From contig DIMW01000002.1 in assembly GCA_002425765.1 (NCBI GenBank), positions 4,412 to 68,411 on the forward strand: a stretch of 64,000 nucleotides of DNA, read 5' to 3'. Source of the DNA: Spirochaetaceae bacterium UBA5556. GTDB lineage: Bacteria; Spirochaetota; Spirochaetia; Treponematales; Rectinemataceae. Positions 34,422 to 42,653 of the stretch are shown here, in pieces. The number at the start of each line of letters is the position of its first letter. The stretch's first letter is position 1. Position numbers and translations under genes: made by a program. Under the pieces are notes generated by a model, which was not told where the DNA came from, searched no databases, and saw only the letters and a list, made by a program, of their open reading frames with translations.

Positions 34422-35457
34422 GATATTCCTTGCGAATGCTCAAAAAGCGCAGGGGGTCGATGAGGCTCGTTCCCAGATACACTTCATAGTGAAGGTGTGG
34501 CCCCGTCGTCTTCCCTGTATTCCCAAGAGAGCCGATCACATCGCCCTGCGAGACACGCTGGCCCTTCTTCACCGCGAAACTGCGCAGGTGCCCATAGCGC
34601 GTAGTGAAACCATGACTGTGCTGAATCGTGACGGAATTACCGAGGCTCGCGTCGTAGTGAACGTCGATCACCTTACCATCGGCGGTCGCCAGGATGGGGT
34701 CGCCCACCCGGTTTGTCGAAATATCGATGCCTGTGTGGAGATACCACTGCCCCGTCGCAAAAGGATTCTCATTCTGGCCGAAGTACATCGTGATATGGCC
34801 AAGGTTCCCTTTCACAGGCCATATGTTCGGCACTTCGGTCATGATATCTTTCTGGCTCGCAAGCGTATTTGCGATATCGTCGAGTGCAGGCAGGCTCTTG
34901 TCGAGCGCCCCCGCGACCCCATTCAATCTGAGCACATCGCGACTCACCGGGTCGTCCGACAATTGCCCGGAAATGAGATCGGAGAGCCCCGCAGCCTTGA
35001 GAATATCGCCCGTATCCTGCTGGACATCAGGCTTGCCCTTGCTCTGCGCGATGGTTACGACCTGATCGAGTTTTTCCTGAAATTTGGCCGTCCCCGAGAG
35101 CAAATTTTCCGTGGATTCGCGCATCTGGTCGATACTCTGATGGGCCTTCGTCAGCTGGTTGTCGAGTGAAGCCGCTCTCAATGCCGTCGCTCCATATGCC
35201 GACAGAGAAAATACCGCCAGACTCACAAAGAGAACCACGGCGATCCCTATCGCGATGAGAGAAAACCGACTGATCTCGAACCTTCGCGCTGGCTTTTCAC
35301 TCTGAGGAATAACGGCCAGGACAAAACGAGTCCGCCCCCAGGCAAAAAATCGCCGGATCGCCACGCGTACTACATCGACCCCGCTTGTCAGTCCCTGCAC
35401 CAAGCGTCCATACCAGCGTTTTTCTGTCTCTTTTAAACTGCGTAAGCCTTCCGGCAC
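34414..35457 (-). CDS. M23-family peptidoglycan endopeptidase with membrane anchor
   Basis: 347 aa, GTG start with GAGGAG upstream. A helix at about 66-88 anchors it, followed by a coiled segment (about 95-200) and the M23 lysostaphin-like domain: zinc ligands in HTGIDISTN and the HLHYEV motif, plus RYGHLRSF. Cuts peptide crosslinks in the periplasm. The coupling with a bactofilin gene implies localised wall cutting to set cell shape; the cytoplasmic N-terminal 65 residues could contact the bactofilin. Confidence 0.9.
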   Translation of the reverse strand: MPEGLRSLKETEKRWYGRLVQGLTSGVDVVRVAIRRFFAWGRTRFVLAVIPQSEKPARRFEISRFSLIAIGIAVVLFVSLAVFSLSAYGATALRAASLDNQLTKAHQSIDQMRESTENLLSGTAKFQEKLDQVVTIAQSKGKPDVQQDTGDILKAAGLSDLISGQLSDDPVSRDVLRLNGVAGALDKSLPALDDIANTLASQKDIMTEVPNIWPVKGNLGHITMYFGQNENPFATGQWYLHTGIDISTNRVGDPILATADGKVIDVHYDASLGNSVTIQHSHGFTTRYGHLRSFAVKKGQRVSQGDVIGSLGNTGKTTGPHLHYEVYLGTSLIDPLRFLSIRKEYHE

Positions 35458-35635
35458 CTTGCTCTCTCTCCTCGACGATGTACGCCCGATTATTGCTAAT
35501 TCAGCCGAGCCAATTTCAAAAGTCGGTTACTTTTGAAAGAGCTTCAGCCAGTAAATGTAGCATTCTCCGGCACAAACTGTCAAACCGACGGGATCGCGCG
35601 ATCCGTGGCCTGCGTCCACCATGCCTGATTGCACA

Positions 35636-35664
35636 TTCACTTTTGGACCGAATTTCGCTATATT
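35636..35664 (+). promoter_or_regulatory. Candidate promoter of htpG
   Basis: TTCACT (35636-35641), 17-bp spacer, TATATT (35659-35664), 61 nt before the ATG. No CIRCE element is present. A 14-bp palindrome GGATCGCGCGATCC lies upstream at 35591-35604, meaning unknown. Confidence 0.4.
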
Positions 35665-35725
35665 AGAAACGAATAACCGGACAATCGGTTTCTTCTTCAA
35701 CATCAGCTTTTCAGGAGTATTCTAC

Positions 35726-37621
35726 ATGCCCAATTACAGCTTTAAAACCGAAGTGAACCAGCTTCTCAATCTCATCACGCATTCGCTCTATTCACACAAA
35801 GAAGTGTTTCTGAGGGAGCTCATCTCCAACGCCTCCGATGCGATCGACAAGCTCAAATACCTCACCGTTTCGGACGACGCGTTCAAGACTCTCAGTTTTG
35901 AGCCGCGCATCACGGTGAGCATCGACGAGGACGCCAAAACCATCACCGTGTCCGACAACGGCATAGGGATGGACGAACAGGAGCTCTCCGAAAACCTCGG
36001 CACGATCGCGCGCTCCGGGACTCGTGCCTTCCTCGAGCGCCTGGGCGAAAACGAGCGCAAGGCATCGAACCTCATCGGCCAATTCGGTGTCGGATTCTAT
36101 TCCGCGTTCATGGTCGCGGATCAGATCGAAGTCGTGAGCCTCAAGGCCGGCACGGACAAGGCGTTTGTCTGGAAAAGCGACGGCAAGTCGGGCTTCGATA
36201 TCGAGCCGGGCGTACGCGCCGGATTCGGCACCGACGTCATTCTCCACATGAACGACGAGGGCTCGGAATATCTCTCGCGCTGGAGCATCGAGGAACTCCT
36301 GAAGCGCTATTCGAACCACATCGCCTGGCCCATCCACCTCATCTCCAAGGAGAAAACCTACGCCAAGGATCCGGCTAAAGCGGAATCGAAGACCGTCGAC
36401 GAGCAGGTCAACAGCGCGAGCGCGCTCTGGCGCCGGCCGAAATCCGAACTCACCGACAAGGACTACATCGATTTCTACAAATCCCTGACCGGCGACGAAA
36501 AGACCCCTCTCTTGTGGATCCACACAAAGGCCGAAGGCACCATCGAGTATAGCTCGCTCCTCTACATCCCCTCGCATCTGCCCTCGGACCTCTACATCCC
36601 GACGCACGAACAGGGCATCAAGCTGTATGTGAAGCGCGTATTCATCACCGACAAAGAATTGCAGATTCTGCCGCCTTACTTCCGCTTTGTGCGCGGCGTG
36701 ATCGACTCGGACGACCTCCCGCTCAACGTGAGCCGCGAGATGTTGCAGCACAATCGCGTGATGATGACCATCCAGCAGGCCGCGCTCAAAAAACTCTTCG
36801 GAGAACTGGAACAGCTCGCGACCACCAATGCCGAAAAGTTCAAAACCTTTATTTCGCTCTTCAATGTCCAGATCAAAGAGGGCCTTCTCTCCGACTGGAC
36901 GAACCGTGAGTCGCTTTTGAAGATCGTCCGCTTCAAAAGTACGATGACCGAGGACTGGACAAGTCTCGCGGACTACAAGGCGCGGGCGGGCGAAGAGCGC
37001 AAGGCGATCTATTACCTCACCGGTGAGAATGAGGCCCGCCTGCGCGCCTCTCCCCTTCTCGAAGCGTTTAAGGAGAAGGGCATCGAAGTGCTTCTCGGCA
37101 CCGATGAGATAGACGAGCTCGCCTTCAGTGGCATCGGCGAATTCGAAGGCATGCAGTTCAAAAGTGTCCAGCAGCTCGACGCGGAGGACGAGCTCGGCAC
37201 ATCCACGAGCGAACATCAGGACCGCGGCGAAAAAGCCGTTAAAATCATCAAGAGCCTGCTCGGCGAACGCGTAAAGGACGTACGGCTGTCGAAGCGGCTT
37301 GGCAAGAGTCCGTCCTGCGTCGTCGTGGACAAAGATGAGCCCACGCCCGCCTACAAAAAACTCATCGAGCGGCTCACCAATGAACCCGCGCCCGAAACCA
37401 AGCCGATTCTCGAGATCAACGCCGAACACGCGCTCGTCGAACGGCTCGTCGCGCTCGATACACGCAAGGAATTGAGCGGCGGCGACCTCGCCGTCGTCCA
37501 GGAACTCGAGGACCTCGTCTACGTTCTTTTCTATGAGGCGATGCTAGCTGAGGGTGAACATTTCGAGGTACCACAGGATTTTGCCGAGAGGCTCAACAGG
37601 CTTCTAGCCAAGGCAAACTGA
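35726..37621 (+). CDS. htpG: Molecular chaperone HtpG (Hsp90)
   Basis: 631 aa from the ATG at 35726, with AGGAG 9 nt upstream; the open frame before it has no site. N-terminal ATPase: LRELISNASDAIDKLKYL (quoted in part: ELISNASDA), DNGIGM, GQFGVGFYSAFMVAD. Middle domain with LPLNVSREMLQ and C-terminal dimer domain ending near LLAKAN. ATP-driven chaperone in the cytoplasm. Confidence 0.96.
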   Translation: MPNYSFKTEVNQLLNLITHSLYSHKEVFLRELISNASDAIDKLKYLTVSDDAFKTLSFEPRITVSIDEDAKTITVSDNGIGMDEQELSENLGTIARSGTRAFLERLGENERKASNLIGQFGVGFYSAFMVADQIEVVSLKAGTDKAFVWKSDGKSGFDIEPGVRAGFGTDVILHMNDEGSEYLSRWSIEELLKRYSNHIAWPIHLISKEKTYAKDPAKAESKTVDEQVNSASALWRRPKSELTDKDYIDFYKSLTGDEKTPLLWIHTKAEGTIEYSSLLYIPSHLPSDLYIPTHEQGIKLYVKRVFITDKELQILPPYFRFVRGVIDSDDLPLNVSREMLQHNRVMMTIQQAALKKLFGELEQLATTNAEKFKTFISLFNVQIKEGLLSDWTNRESLLKIVRFKSTMTEDWTSLADYKARAGEERKAIYYLTGENEARLRASPLLEAFKEKGIEVLLGTDEIDELAFSGIGEFEGMQFKSVQQLDAEDELGTSTSEHQDRGEKAVKIIKSLLGERVKDVRLSKRLGKSPSCVVVDKDEPTPAYKKLIERLTNEPAPETKPILEINAEHALVERLVALDTRKELSGGDLAVVQELEDLVYVLFYEAMLAEGEHFEVPQDFAERLNRLLAKAN

Positions 37622-37632
37622 GGAATTCGCGC

Positions 37633-38262
37633 ATGCCTGGCTATGAGCGCCCCGACTACTGGTCCCTCCGCGCCAAAAAGGAAGGCTATCCCGCTCGCTC
37701 GGTCTACAAGCTCGAAGAGATAGCGCGTAAATTCGGCCTCCTGAAGGGGCTAAGTGGGCGCGTTTCATCAAAGGGGAGCCCCCCCGCGATCCTCGATGTC
37801 GGCGCCGCGCCAGGCTCTTGGAGCCTCTGGCTTTTACGACAGATGAAGGGTACGGGTAGGCTCGTCGCGGTCGACATTCAGGACCTCGGTATCGTCGCGG
37901 TCGACGCAAATTTTTCTTTTTTGAAAGGAAGCATTCTGGACGAAACGGTGCGCGCCGCCTTGCGCGATGAGGGGCCGTTTCACCTCGTCGTTTCGGACGC
38001 CGCGCCGGCGACGAGCGGAAACCGGCTCGTCGACCAGTCGCGCTCCGAGGAGCTCGTGGAAGCGGTGATGGGCCTGGCCATGGAAGTCCTGGCGCCAGGT
38101 GGCGCGCTAGTAATGAAAATATTTCAGGGCGGCGAGGAACGCCGCCTCCTCTCCGAACTCCGCGCGCGCTTCGCGCAGGCGCGCGCCTTCAAGCCGGAAG
38201 CCTGCCGCTCCGAGTCGTTCGAGACATACCTCGTGGCGACGGAGTTTAATCGACAGGATTGA
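37633..38262 (+). CDS. rlmE: 23S rRNA 2'-O-methyltransferase RlmE (FtsJ/RrmJ)
   Basis: 209 aa. The K-D-K-E catalytic tetrad is present: Lys in RSVYKLEE, Asp in VVSDAAPATSG, Lys in VMKIFQGGE, Glu in CRSESFETY. SAM site DVGAAPGSW. Methylates U2552 of 23S rRNA. 11 nt after htpG with GAGGAA, probably cotranscribed. Its last codons and stop (CGACAGGAT-TGA at 38251-38262) match the start of the 50-bp repeat that follows, so the natural C-terminus may have been altered by that repeat. Confidence 0.9.
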   Translation: MPGYERPDYWSLRAKKEGYPARSVYKLEEIARKFGLLKGLSGRVSSKGSPPAILDVGAAPGSWSLWLLRQMKGTGRLVAVDIQDLGIVAVDANFSFLKGSILDETVRAALRDEGPFHLVVSDAAPATSGNRLVDQSRSEELVEAVMGLAMEVLAPGGALVMKIFQGGEERRLLSELRARFAQARAFKPEACRSESFETYLVATEFNRQD

Positions 38263-38274
38263 CGGGATAAGAGA

Positions 38275-38324
38275 CTTCGACAGGATACCTCATAGATAAA
38301 ACACGGAGTTACGGGATTTTTTAA
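38275..38324 (+). repeat. 50-bp direct repeat, left copy
   Basis: Aligns without gaps to 39976-40025 with 43 of 50 positions identical, same orientation; begins CTTCGACAGGATA and ends ACGGGATTTTTTAA. The two copies bracket the AbiE toxin-antitoxin genes. A shorter partial copy (CGACAGGAT then ACGGGATAA) lies at 38251-38270. Confidence 0.75.
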
Positions 38325-38412
38325 GAAAAGAGGCCACCGCGCCTCAGGGGCCCTCTTTTCTGCTTTCTTCCCCTCAAGACTTCCATCCTATCGTACTCTT
38401 CCCAACATTCTA

Positions 38413-38459
38413 TTGATTTTTGATCAGAATGTCGATAAAATATCGACATTCTGATCAAA
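38413..38459 (+). promoter_or_regulatory. AbiE promoter inside a 19-bp-arm operator
   Basis: Promoter TTGATT (38413-38418), 17-bp spacer, TAAAAT (38436-38441). A perfect inverted repeat with 19-bp arms and a 3-nt centre spans 38419-38459 (arm TTTGATCAGAATGTCGATA), covering spacer and -10. A further ACATTCT at 38405-38411 repeats the arm's heptamer. AbiEi antitoxins bind inverted repeats in their own promoters, so this is the expected autoregulation site. Confidence 0.75.
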
Positions 38460-38473
38460 TTTTGGGGTAACAG

Positions 38474-39097
38474 ATGAAGCAAATATCGTTTGAGTATCCC
38501 GAGATCGATTCTCTCCAGCTTCAACAGAGCTTGAAGGATTACGCGTTTCCGCGTGACAGGGTCACAAAGCTCCTCGCGGCGGGTGACCTTATCCGGATCA
38601 AGAAGGGTATCTATATCGATCCACATTCACAATATCCGTATTCGAAAGAAATCCTCGCGAATCTCATGTACGGCCCGTCGTATGTTTCGCTGGAATACGC
38701 GCTGCGGCACCACACCCTCATCCCGGAAGCCGTCCGTGTGGTGACCTCCGTCACGACGGGTCGGAGAAAGCGTTACCGGACACCTGTCGGCGACTTCGAT
38801 TATGCCCACATGCCGCAGCGATTTTTTGTTCCGGGGGCGGAATATTGTGCGATTGACGAAACGCGCGGCTATATGATCGCAAGTCCGGAAAAAGCGATTT
38901 TCGATATGCTGTATCTGCGGTATCCGGACCTTGGCTATTCTGAAATCGAGGCCCATCTCTTTGAAAACATGCGCATCGACGAAAGCGATTTTTACCATTT
39001 GAATTTTACCAATATCCGGTCATTGCTGGATTCCTGCGCTCGTCGCTCTATCATCTCGCTCCGAAAATTCATAGCGAAGAAGGCAAATCATGGCTGA
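38474..39097 (+). CDS. abiEi: AbiEi-type antitoxin / transcriptional regulator
   Basis: 207 aa. N-terminal winged helix (RDRVTKLLAAGDLIRIKKGIY) followed by the AbiEi antitoxin body (YGPSYVSLEYALRHH, IASPEKAIFDMLYLRYP). It neutralises the AbiEii toxin and represses the operon. Overlaps abiEii by 8 nt. Weak ribosome site GGGG 9 nt before ATG. Lies between two direct repeats, suggesting gain as a unit. Confidence 0.88.
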   Translation: MKQISFEYPEIDSLQLQQSLKDYAFPRDRVTKLLAAGDLIRIKKGIYIDPHSQYPYSKEILANLMYGPSYVSLEYALRHHTLIPEAVRVVTSVTTGRRKRYRTPVGDFDYAHMPQRFFVPGAEYCAIDETRGYMIASPEKAIFDMLYLRYPDLGYSEIEAHLFENMRIDESDFYHLNFTNIRSLLDSCARRSIISLRKFIAKKANHG

Positions 39098-39989
39098 TAC
39101 TCTCGCGTTTCTTGTCGAAAAGCGCCACCCTACAAGCTTAGAGGAGTACGACCAAGCCCTGCGCGAAGTCATCCAGGAATTCATGCTGCTCGCTTTGTGG
39201 CGTGGCGCGTTTTTCAATGAGGCGGCATTCTATGGTGGTACCGCTCTACGCCTTTTCTATGGACTTGATCGTTTTTCTGAAGATCTCGATTTTACTCTTT
39301 TATCGCCTAATCCCGGCTTTCGCTTCGATCTCTGGTTTGAATTCATAAAAAAGGAATTAGGCGCACAAGGCCTGGAAATCGAAATAGAGAGTAAGGACAA
39401 GGTAAATACAGTTCAATCCGCGTTTTTGAAGACAAATACGAAAAAGGCTTTACTCACTATTGGGTTAGCAGGGAAATCGTCCGCCTCCATTCCATCGAAT
39501 CGCCTCATCAAAGTAAAATTTGAGGCGGATATCGACCCGCCGACCGCATTCACCACAGAGAATAGACTCTCACTTGAGCCAATACCCTTCAGTGTAAAAG
39601 TGCTGACGGCCGAGAGCCTCTTCACGGGTAAATTTCACGCGCTCCTAGAAAGAGATTGGACGCAGAGGGTAAAAGGTCGAGACTGGTACGACCTTGTATT
39701 TTTCATCCGCAAAGACATATCTGTTCAACTCGACTATCTCTCCTCGAAACTCAAGGTTAATCACGAAAAATCCCTGCAATTTGGTTATAATCCGGATGTT
39801 CAGCTCACAGCCCAAGAAGTGTCGAGACTACTCGAACGAAGAATATCCCAGCTCGACATTGAGTCGGCAAGAAATGAAGTCTACCCCTTCGTACGAGACA
39901 AAGATCAGCTCTCCCTCTGGTCGCGCGAGTTCTTTATGGAAATCGCGCATCGCATCCGTTTCGTGGGGAAAAACTCTTCGACAGGATAA
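39090..39989 (+). CDS. abiEii: AbiEii-type nucleotidyltransferase toxin
   Basis: 299 aa. The nucleotidyltransferase core FYGGTALRLFYGLDRFSEDLDF (motif GG-T then D-x-D, quoted as YGGTALRL and SEDLDF) and a conserved KFHALLERD and GRDWYDLVFF in the C-terminal half fit AbiEii/AbiGii. Toxins of this group block growth by modifying tRNA 3' ends and abort phage infection. Base composition is lower in GC than the neighbours. The stop codon (39987-39989) is supplied by the right copy of the 50-bp repeat. Confidence 0.88.
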   Translation: MADTLAFLVEKRHPTSLEEYDQALREVIQEFMLLALWRGAFFNEAAFYGGTALRLFYGLDRFSEDLDFTLLSPNPGFRFDLWFEFIKKELGAQGLEIEIESKDKVNTVQSAFLKTNTKKALLTIGLAGKSSASIPSNRLIKVKFEADIDPPTAFTTENRLSLEPIPFSVKVLTAESLFTGKFHALLERDWTQRVKGRDWYDLVFFIRKDISVQLDYLSSKLKVNHEKSLQFGYNPDVQLTAQEVSRLLERRISQLDIESARNEVYPFVRDKDQLSLWSREFFMEIAHRIRFVGKNSSTG

Positions 39990-40025
39990 CGGATAGATAA
40001 AATAAGAACTTACGGGATTTTTTAA
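39976..40025 (+). repeat. 50-bp direct repeat, right copy
   Basis: Partner of 38275-38324. It starts inside the 3' end of abiEii and gives its last codons and stop. The part ACGGGATTTT (40012-40021) is also complementary to AAAATCCCGT at 40095-40104, in a related element in reverse orientation, so the region can fold into a large hairpin between convergent genes. Confidence 0.75.
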
Positions 40026-40076
40026 TGAGATAAGAAAGAATAGCCTTCAGCCAATCTTCTCCTCCAAAAAAGGCCT

Positions 40077-40110
40077 TTATCCAGTGCATCCTGCAAAATC
40101 CCGTTGATCC
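40077..40110 (-). repeat. Related repeat element in reverse orientation
   Basis: Read on the minus strand it contains GGAT-CAACGGGATTTT and CAGGAT blocks like those of the 50-bp repeats. It ends just before the stop of the PtsN-like gene. Confidence 0.45.
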
Positions 40111-40112
40111 GC

Positions 40113-40571
40113 TCATTTCATCTGCCGCATGCGCTCCACGAGCGCCGCGCGGTCCGGCATCGTCTTCAAAAAGGCCACGAAGTCCTCATCGGACGCAAAC
40201 TGCGCAATCTCGGCCAAAATCTGCAGGTGCCTTGTCTCCTCCGCCGCGAGCACCAAAAAGAGCGTATGCACCGGCTGACCATCCGGCGCTTTCCAGTCCA
40301 CAGGCTCAAAGAGGTACGCCACCACGACAATATCTTCCTGAAGGCTCTCGCTCCCGAACTGTCGCACATGGGGAATCGCGATTCCATTGCCGATGGCCGT
40401 ACTCATCACCTCTTCGCGCCCAAGAAGAGCGTCCAGGAGGGCATTCTTATCAAGACTCTTCGGCAGGGGCAATGCGCGCACAAGCTGGCCAAGCGCATTC
40501 GGCATGTCTATAGGGTCGGCGAGGTACCAGGGATCATACTCCGTGACAAGCCCATCCAGCGACGTCTGCAT
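40113..40571 (-). CDS. PTS EIIA component, PtsN-like
   Basis: 152 aa, one PTS EIIA type-2 domain. The phosphorylated His lies in IGNGIAIPHVRQ; further family motif GQPVHTLFLVLAAEE. Stand-alone EIIA of this kind usually regulates (nitrogen/potassium PTS) rather than transports sugar. No EIIB/EIIC beside it. The ATG has no Shine-Dalgarno site; TAGAAT (40580-40585) ends 8 nt before it but lies over the end of the upstream gene, so it may be leaderless or coupled. Confidence 0.85.
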   Translation of the reverse strand: MQTSLDGLVTEYDPWYLADPIDMPNALGQLVRALPLPKSLDKNALLDALLGREEVMSTAIGNGIAIPHVRQFGSESLQEDIVVVAYLFEPVDWKAPDGQPVHTLFLVLAAEETRHLQILAEIAQFASDEDFVAFLKTMPDRAALVERMRQMK

Positions 40572-40577
40572 GGTATG

Positions 40578-41165
40578 TTATTCTAAAGTCTCCGAAAACA
40601 AGAAGGACTCTCCATTCTCGAGGACAACTCTCACATCATAGCTAAGAGGCCTCTTAATCGGGCGCTTGCCGATGAAAACCAGAAAATAGCTGTGCTGGCC
40701 GGGATTTTCGGTGAATTCAAAATCGGGGATCACCGTGTCTTCGATTGTTCTCTTCCGTCTCTCATACTGAGCAGGGTTAGGACCGCCTTGATTTGACACA
40801 ATATCCCAAAAATGAATAAATTCCGCCTGATTATAGGGAACAGGGGCGTCCGCAGCCGATGACGCCTTTGAATCAGCTTCGATCCTGATCTGTGTTTTTT
40901 CTTCTAGGTTGAGCGATATCTTTACAATATAAAATTCGTAAAGTTTTCCGGCAAATATGATGTTCGGCTCTTTGAAGGGATTTTCAACAAAACTCGCACC
41001 ATATTTTGACAAATCTGATCCCTGAACATGCGACATTGAGACGTTGGGGATGCCTGCATCATAGCCCTGAGTTGTCGCACACGAGCCCAGAAGAAGGCCG
41101 AACAGAGTTCCGCCCAAAACGACGAACAAAACGAGTCTCTCCACTTGCCTTGTACTACGCATCAT
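40578..41165 (-). CDS. Lipoprotein of unknown function
   Basis: 195 aa from the ATG at 41165 (GAGGA 5 nt upstream; the longer frame lacks a site). Lipoprotein signal with lipobox LLGSC at about residue 29. The mature part has alternating strands (IIFAGKLYEFYIVKISLNL, SYDVRVVLENG) and looks like a beta-sandwich. No recognisable family. Adjacent to the PtsN-like gene, 6 nt apart on the same strand. Confidence 0.7.
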   Translation of the reverse strand: MMRSTRQVERLVLFVVLGGTLFGLLLGSCATTQGYDAGIPNVSMSHVQGSDLSKYGASFVENPFKEPNIIFAGKLYEFYIVKISLNLEEKTQIRIEADSKASSAADAPVPYNQAEFIHFWDIVSNQGGPNPAQYERRKRTIEDTVIPDFEFTENPGQHSYFLVFIGKRPIKRPLSYDVRVVLENGESFLFSETLE

Positions 41166-41250
41166 ATAATCCTCAGCGAGAATCCAAATTGTATATTCTA
41201 TTTTATATCCCAGAGAAAGCACTGTCTACGGCGGGCCGGGCACGCAAAAT

Positions 41251-41281
41251 AAAAAAGGCACATAGCCAAAGCTATGTGCCT
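41251..41281 (-). terminator. Intrinsic terminator of the beta-barrel gene
   Basis: Perfect 11-bp stem AGGCACATAGC (41256-41266) with its complement at 41271-41281, 4-nt loop; on the minus strand followed by six T. Confidence 0.85.
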
Positions 41282-41318
41282 GCATCTATCATTCGGTTAT
41301 GAATCTGAAACGTTCAGA

Positions 41319-42290
41319 TTAGAACCAAACCTCGAAATCGAACGGAATGGAGAAGGTGCTGGAAGCGACATCATACATAAGACCAACAACCATGTCGCCC
41401 TGGGCAAAGTTTACAACGCCATATGCTTTCGCAGCGAGGCCATTGTTGGTGTACCAGGCATCGCCATTGTCGAACCAGACTTTGGCGCCCGCGGAGTACT
41501 TGTCGGTCAGAGCATACTGAGCTTTTACCTGAGCGCCGACGGCAAATGGAGAGAGCACCACATCGGTATCGAGACCGAGATCGAGTTTGTCGACGAGAGA
41601 CGAAGAACCAGCAGTCGCATAGATGTAGTTTTTGGCCGTGGTGTGGCGGAAGCCGAGGCGGGCAGTTACTCCCTTAACGGCGAGGACATCAGCACCGGCC
41701 CAGAACTCACCGCTCGTGCCGAGATAGCCGCCGACGAGCTTGGCCACGTCTTTCACGGTGTAGGAGACGCCAACGTTGGTATTCGCAAAGGCGGTAAGAT
41801 CATTAAATACTGCGACGCCCGCTCCCATGTAAGAAACCTGACCCATCATACCATTCTGGACATTCGCCATGCGGGTGGAGAAGCCGTTTCCATCAATATA
41901 GGAAGTGAGACGCGCGCCACCGGTCTCGCGGAGTCTACCACCGAGCACTTTGAGCTCGGGCAGGACTTGATAGGACACAGAGTAGTTCCGCAGAAGGCCA
42001 AAAATGTCTTCGGTGGTTTTGTAGACAGCCGTATCCAAAAATCCATCGCTATCGCTATCTACTGCATCTACAAGATACTTACCGGTACCACCAATCGCGG
42101 TCGCCGAGAATCCCACGCCGCCGGACGAATAGTTGTAATAGGTCTCTGCATAGAGAGCCGGGCCCACACCAGCCATGAAATCACCGCTAGAATCCAGGTA
42201 AGCACCAAACGTCGCAACGGCTTTCTGATCGTCAGCGAACACCGCGCCGACCATCGCCAATGCGAGAAGCAAAACGATTAGCTTCTTCAT
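41319..42290 (-). CDS. Outer-membrane beta-barrel (porin-like) protein
   Basis: 323 aa. Signal peptide 1-19 (ending GAVFA). The mature chain is made of amphipathic strands with many aromatic/Gly pairs (VGVSYTVKD, AKVWFDNGDAWY) and ends in an aromatic residue (FEVWF), as outer-membrane barrels do. Signs of high expression: TTGACA promoter, full AAGGAGG site 8 nt before ATG, own terminator. Likely a major surface porin; no close named family recognised. Confidence 0.75.
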   Translation of the reverse strand: MKKLIVLLLALAMVGAVFADDQKAVATFGAYLDSSGDFMAGVGPALYAETYYNYSSGGVGFSATAIGGTGKYLVDAVDSDSDGFLDTAVYKTTEDIFGLLRNYSVSYQVLPELKVLGGRLRETGGARLTSYIDGNGFSTRMANVQNGMMGQVSYMGAGVAVFNDLTAFANTNVGVSYTVKDVAKLVGGYLGTSGEFWAGADVLAVKGVTARLGFRHTTAKNYIYATAGSSSLVDKLDLGLDTDVVLSPFAVGAQVKAQYALTDKYSAGAKVWFDNGDAWYTNNGLAAKAYGVVNFAQGDMVVGLMYDVASSTFSIPFDFEVWF

Positions 42291-42653
42291 GTCTAATCCT
42301 CCTTGAAAAGTAGATTAGGGCCTTGCCAACGGCTCGGTTGTCCCCTCTCTAAGTTCGTTCAGAAGTATATATCGGCACTTTTTGTACTGTCAAGCACATT
42401 TGATTCAAGTTTTTTTCATAAAATATTCAGATTGTTTCATGCCGGATGGCGTACGTATACAAAATGTACGCTATAGCCAAAATATATATTCATATTTGGC
42501 CCCTGTTTTCCGGCATTCGGGAGAATTCTTCGCTCCCACAACCGATTGTGCTTGAAAAAACCGCTGTATCACCTCCTTCGCTGATGTACCTTTATATTGT
42601 AACCCTATTATCGGCACTAAACAAGCCAAAGTAAAGTACTTCCTCACTCTTTC
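42291..42653. other. Gap between porin and ackA
   Basis: Holds the porin promoter (42366-42393). The rest, 42400-42653, is AT-rich with a short inverted repeat GCCAAA/TTTGGC (42476-42481, 42495-42500). A 62-codon frame at 42446-42634 on the plus strand has no ribosome site or family match and is not called. No clear ackA terminator. Confidence 0.5.
42366..42393 (-). promoter_or_regulatory. Strong promoter of the porin gene
   Basis: Minus strand consensus TTGACA (42388-42393), 16-bp spacer, TATATA (42366-42371); TATACT at 42364-42369 with 18 bp is an alternative. The context GCTTGACA is shared with the rpsU promoter. Confidence 0.7.

Noticed and set aside
35591..35604. 14-bp palindrome upstream of htpG as a heat-shock operator
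   Set aside because: It does not resemble CIRCE and lies well upstream of the promoter; chance palindromes of GC/AT dinucleotides are common here.
35792..37429. 545-codon frame on the minus strand
   Set aside because: Antisense of htpG with no recognisable domain.
42446..42634. 62-codon plus-strand frame in the porin-ackA gap
   Set aside because: No Shine-Dalgarno site, no family resemblance and composition of AT-rich spacer; could not be supported as a gene.
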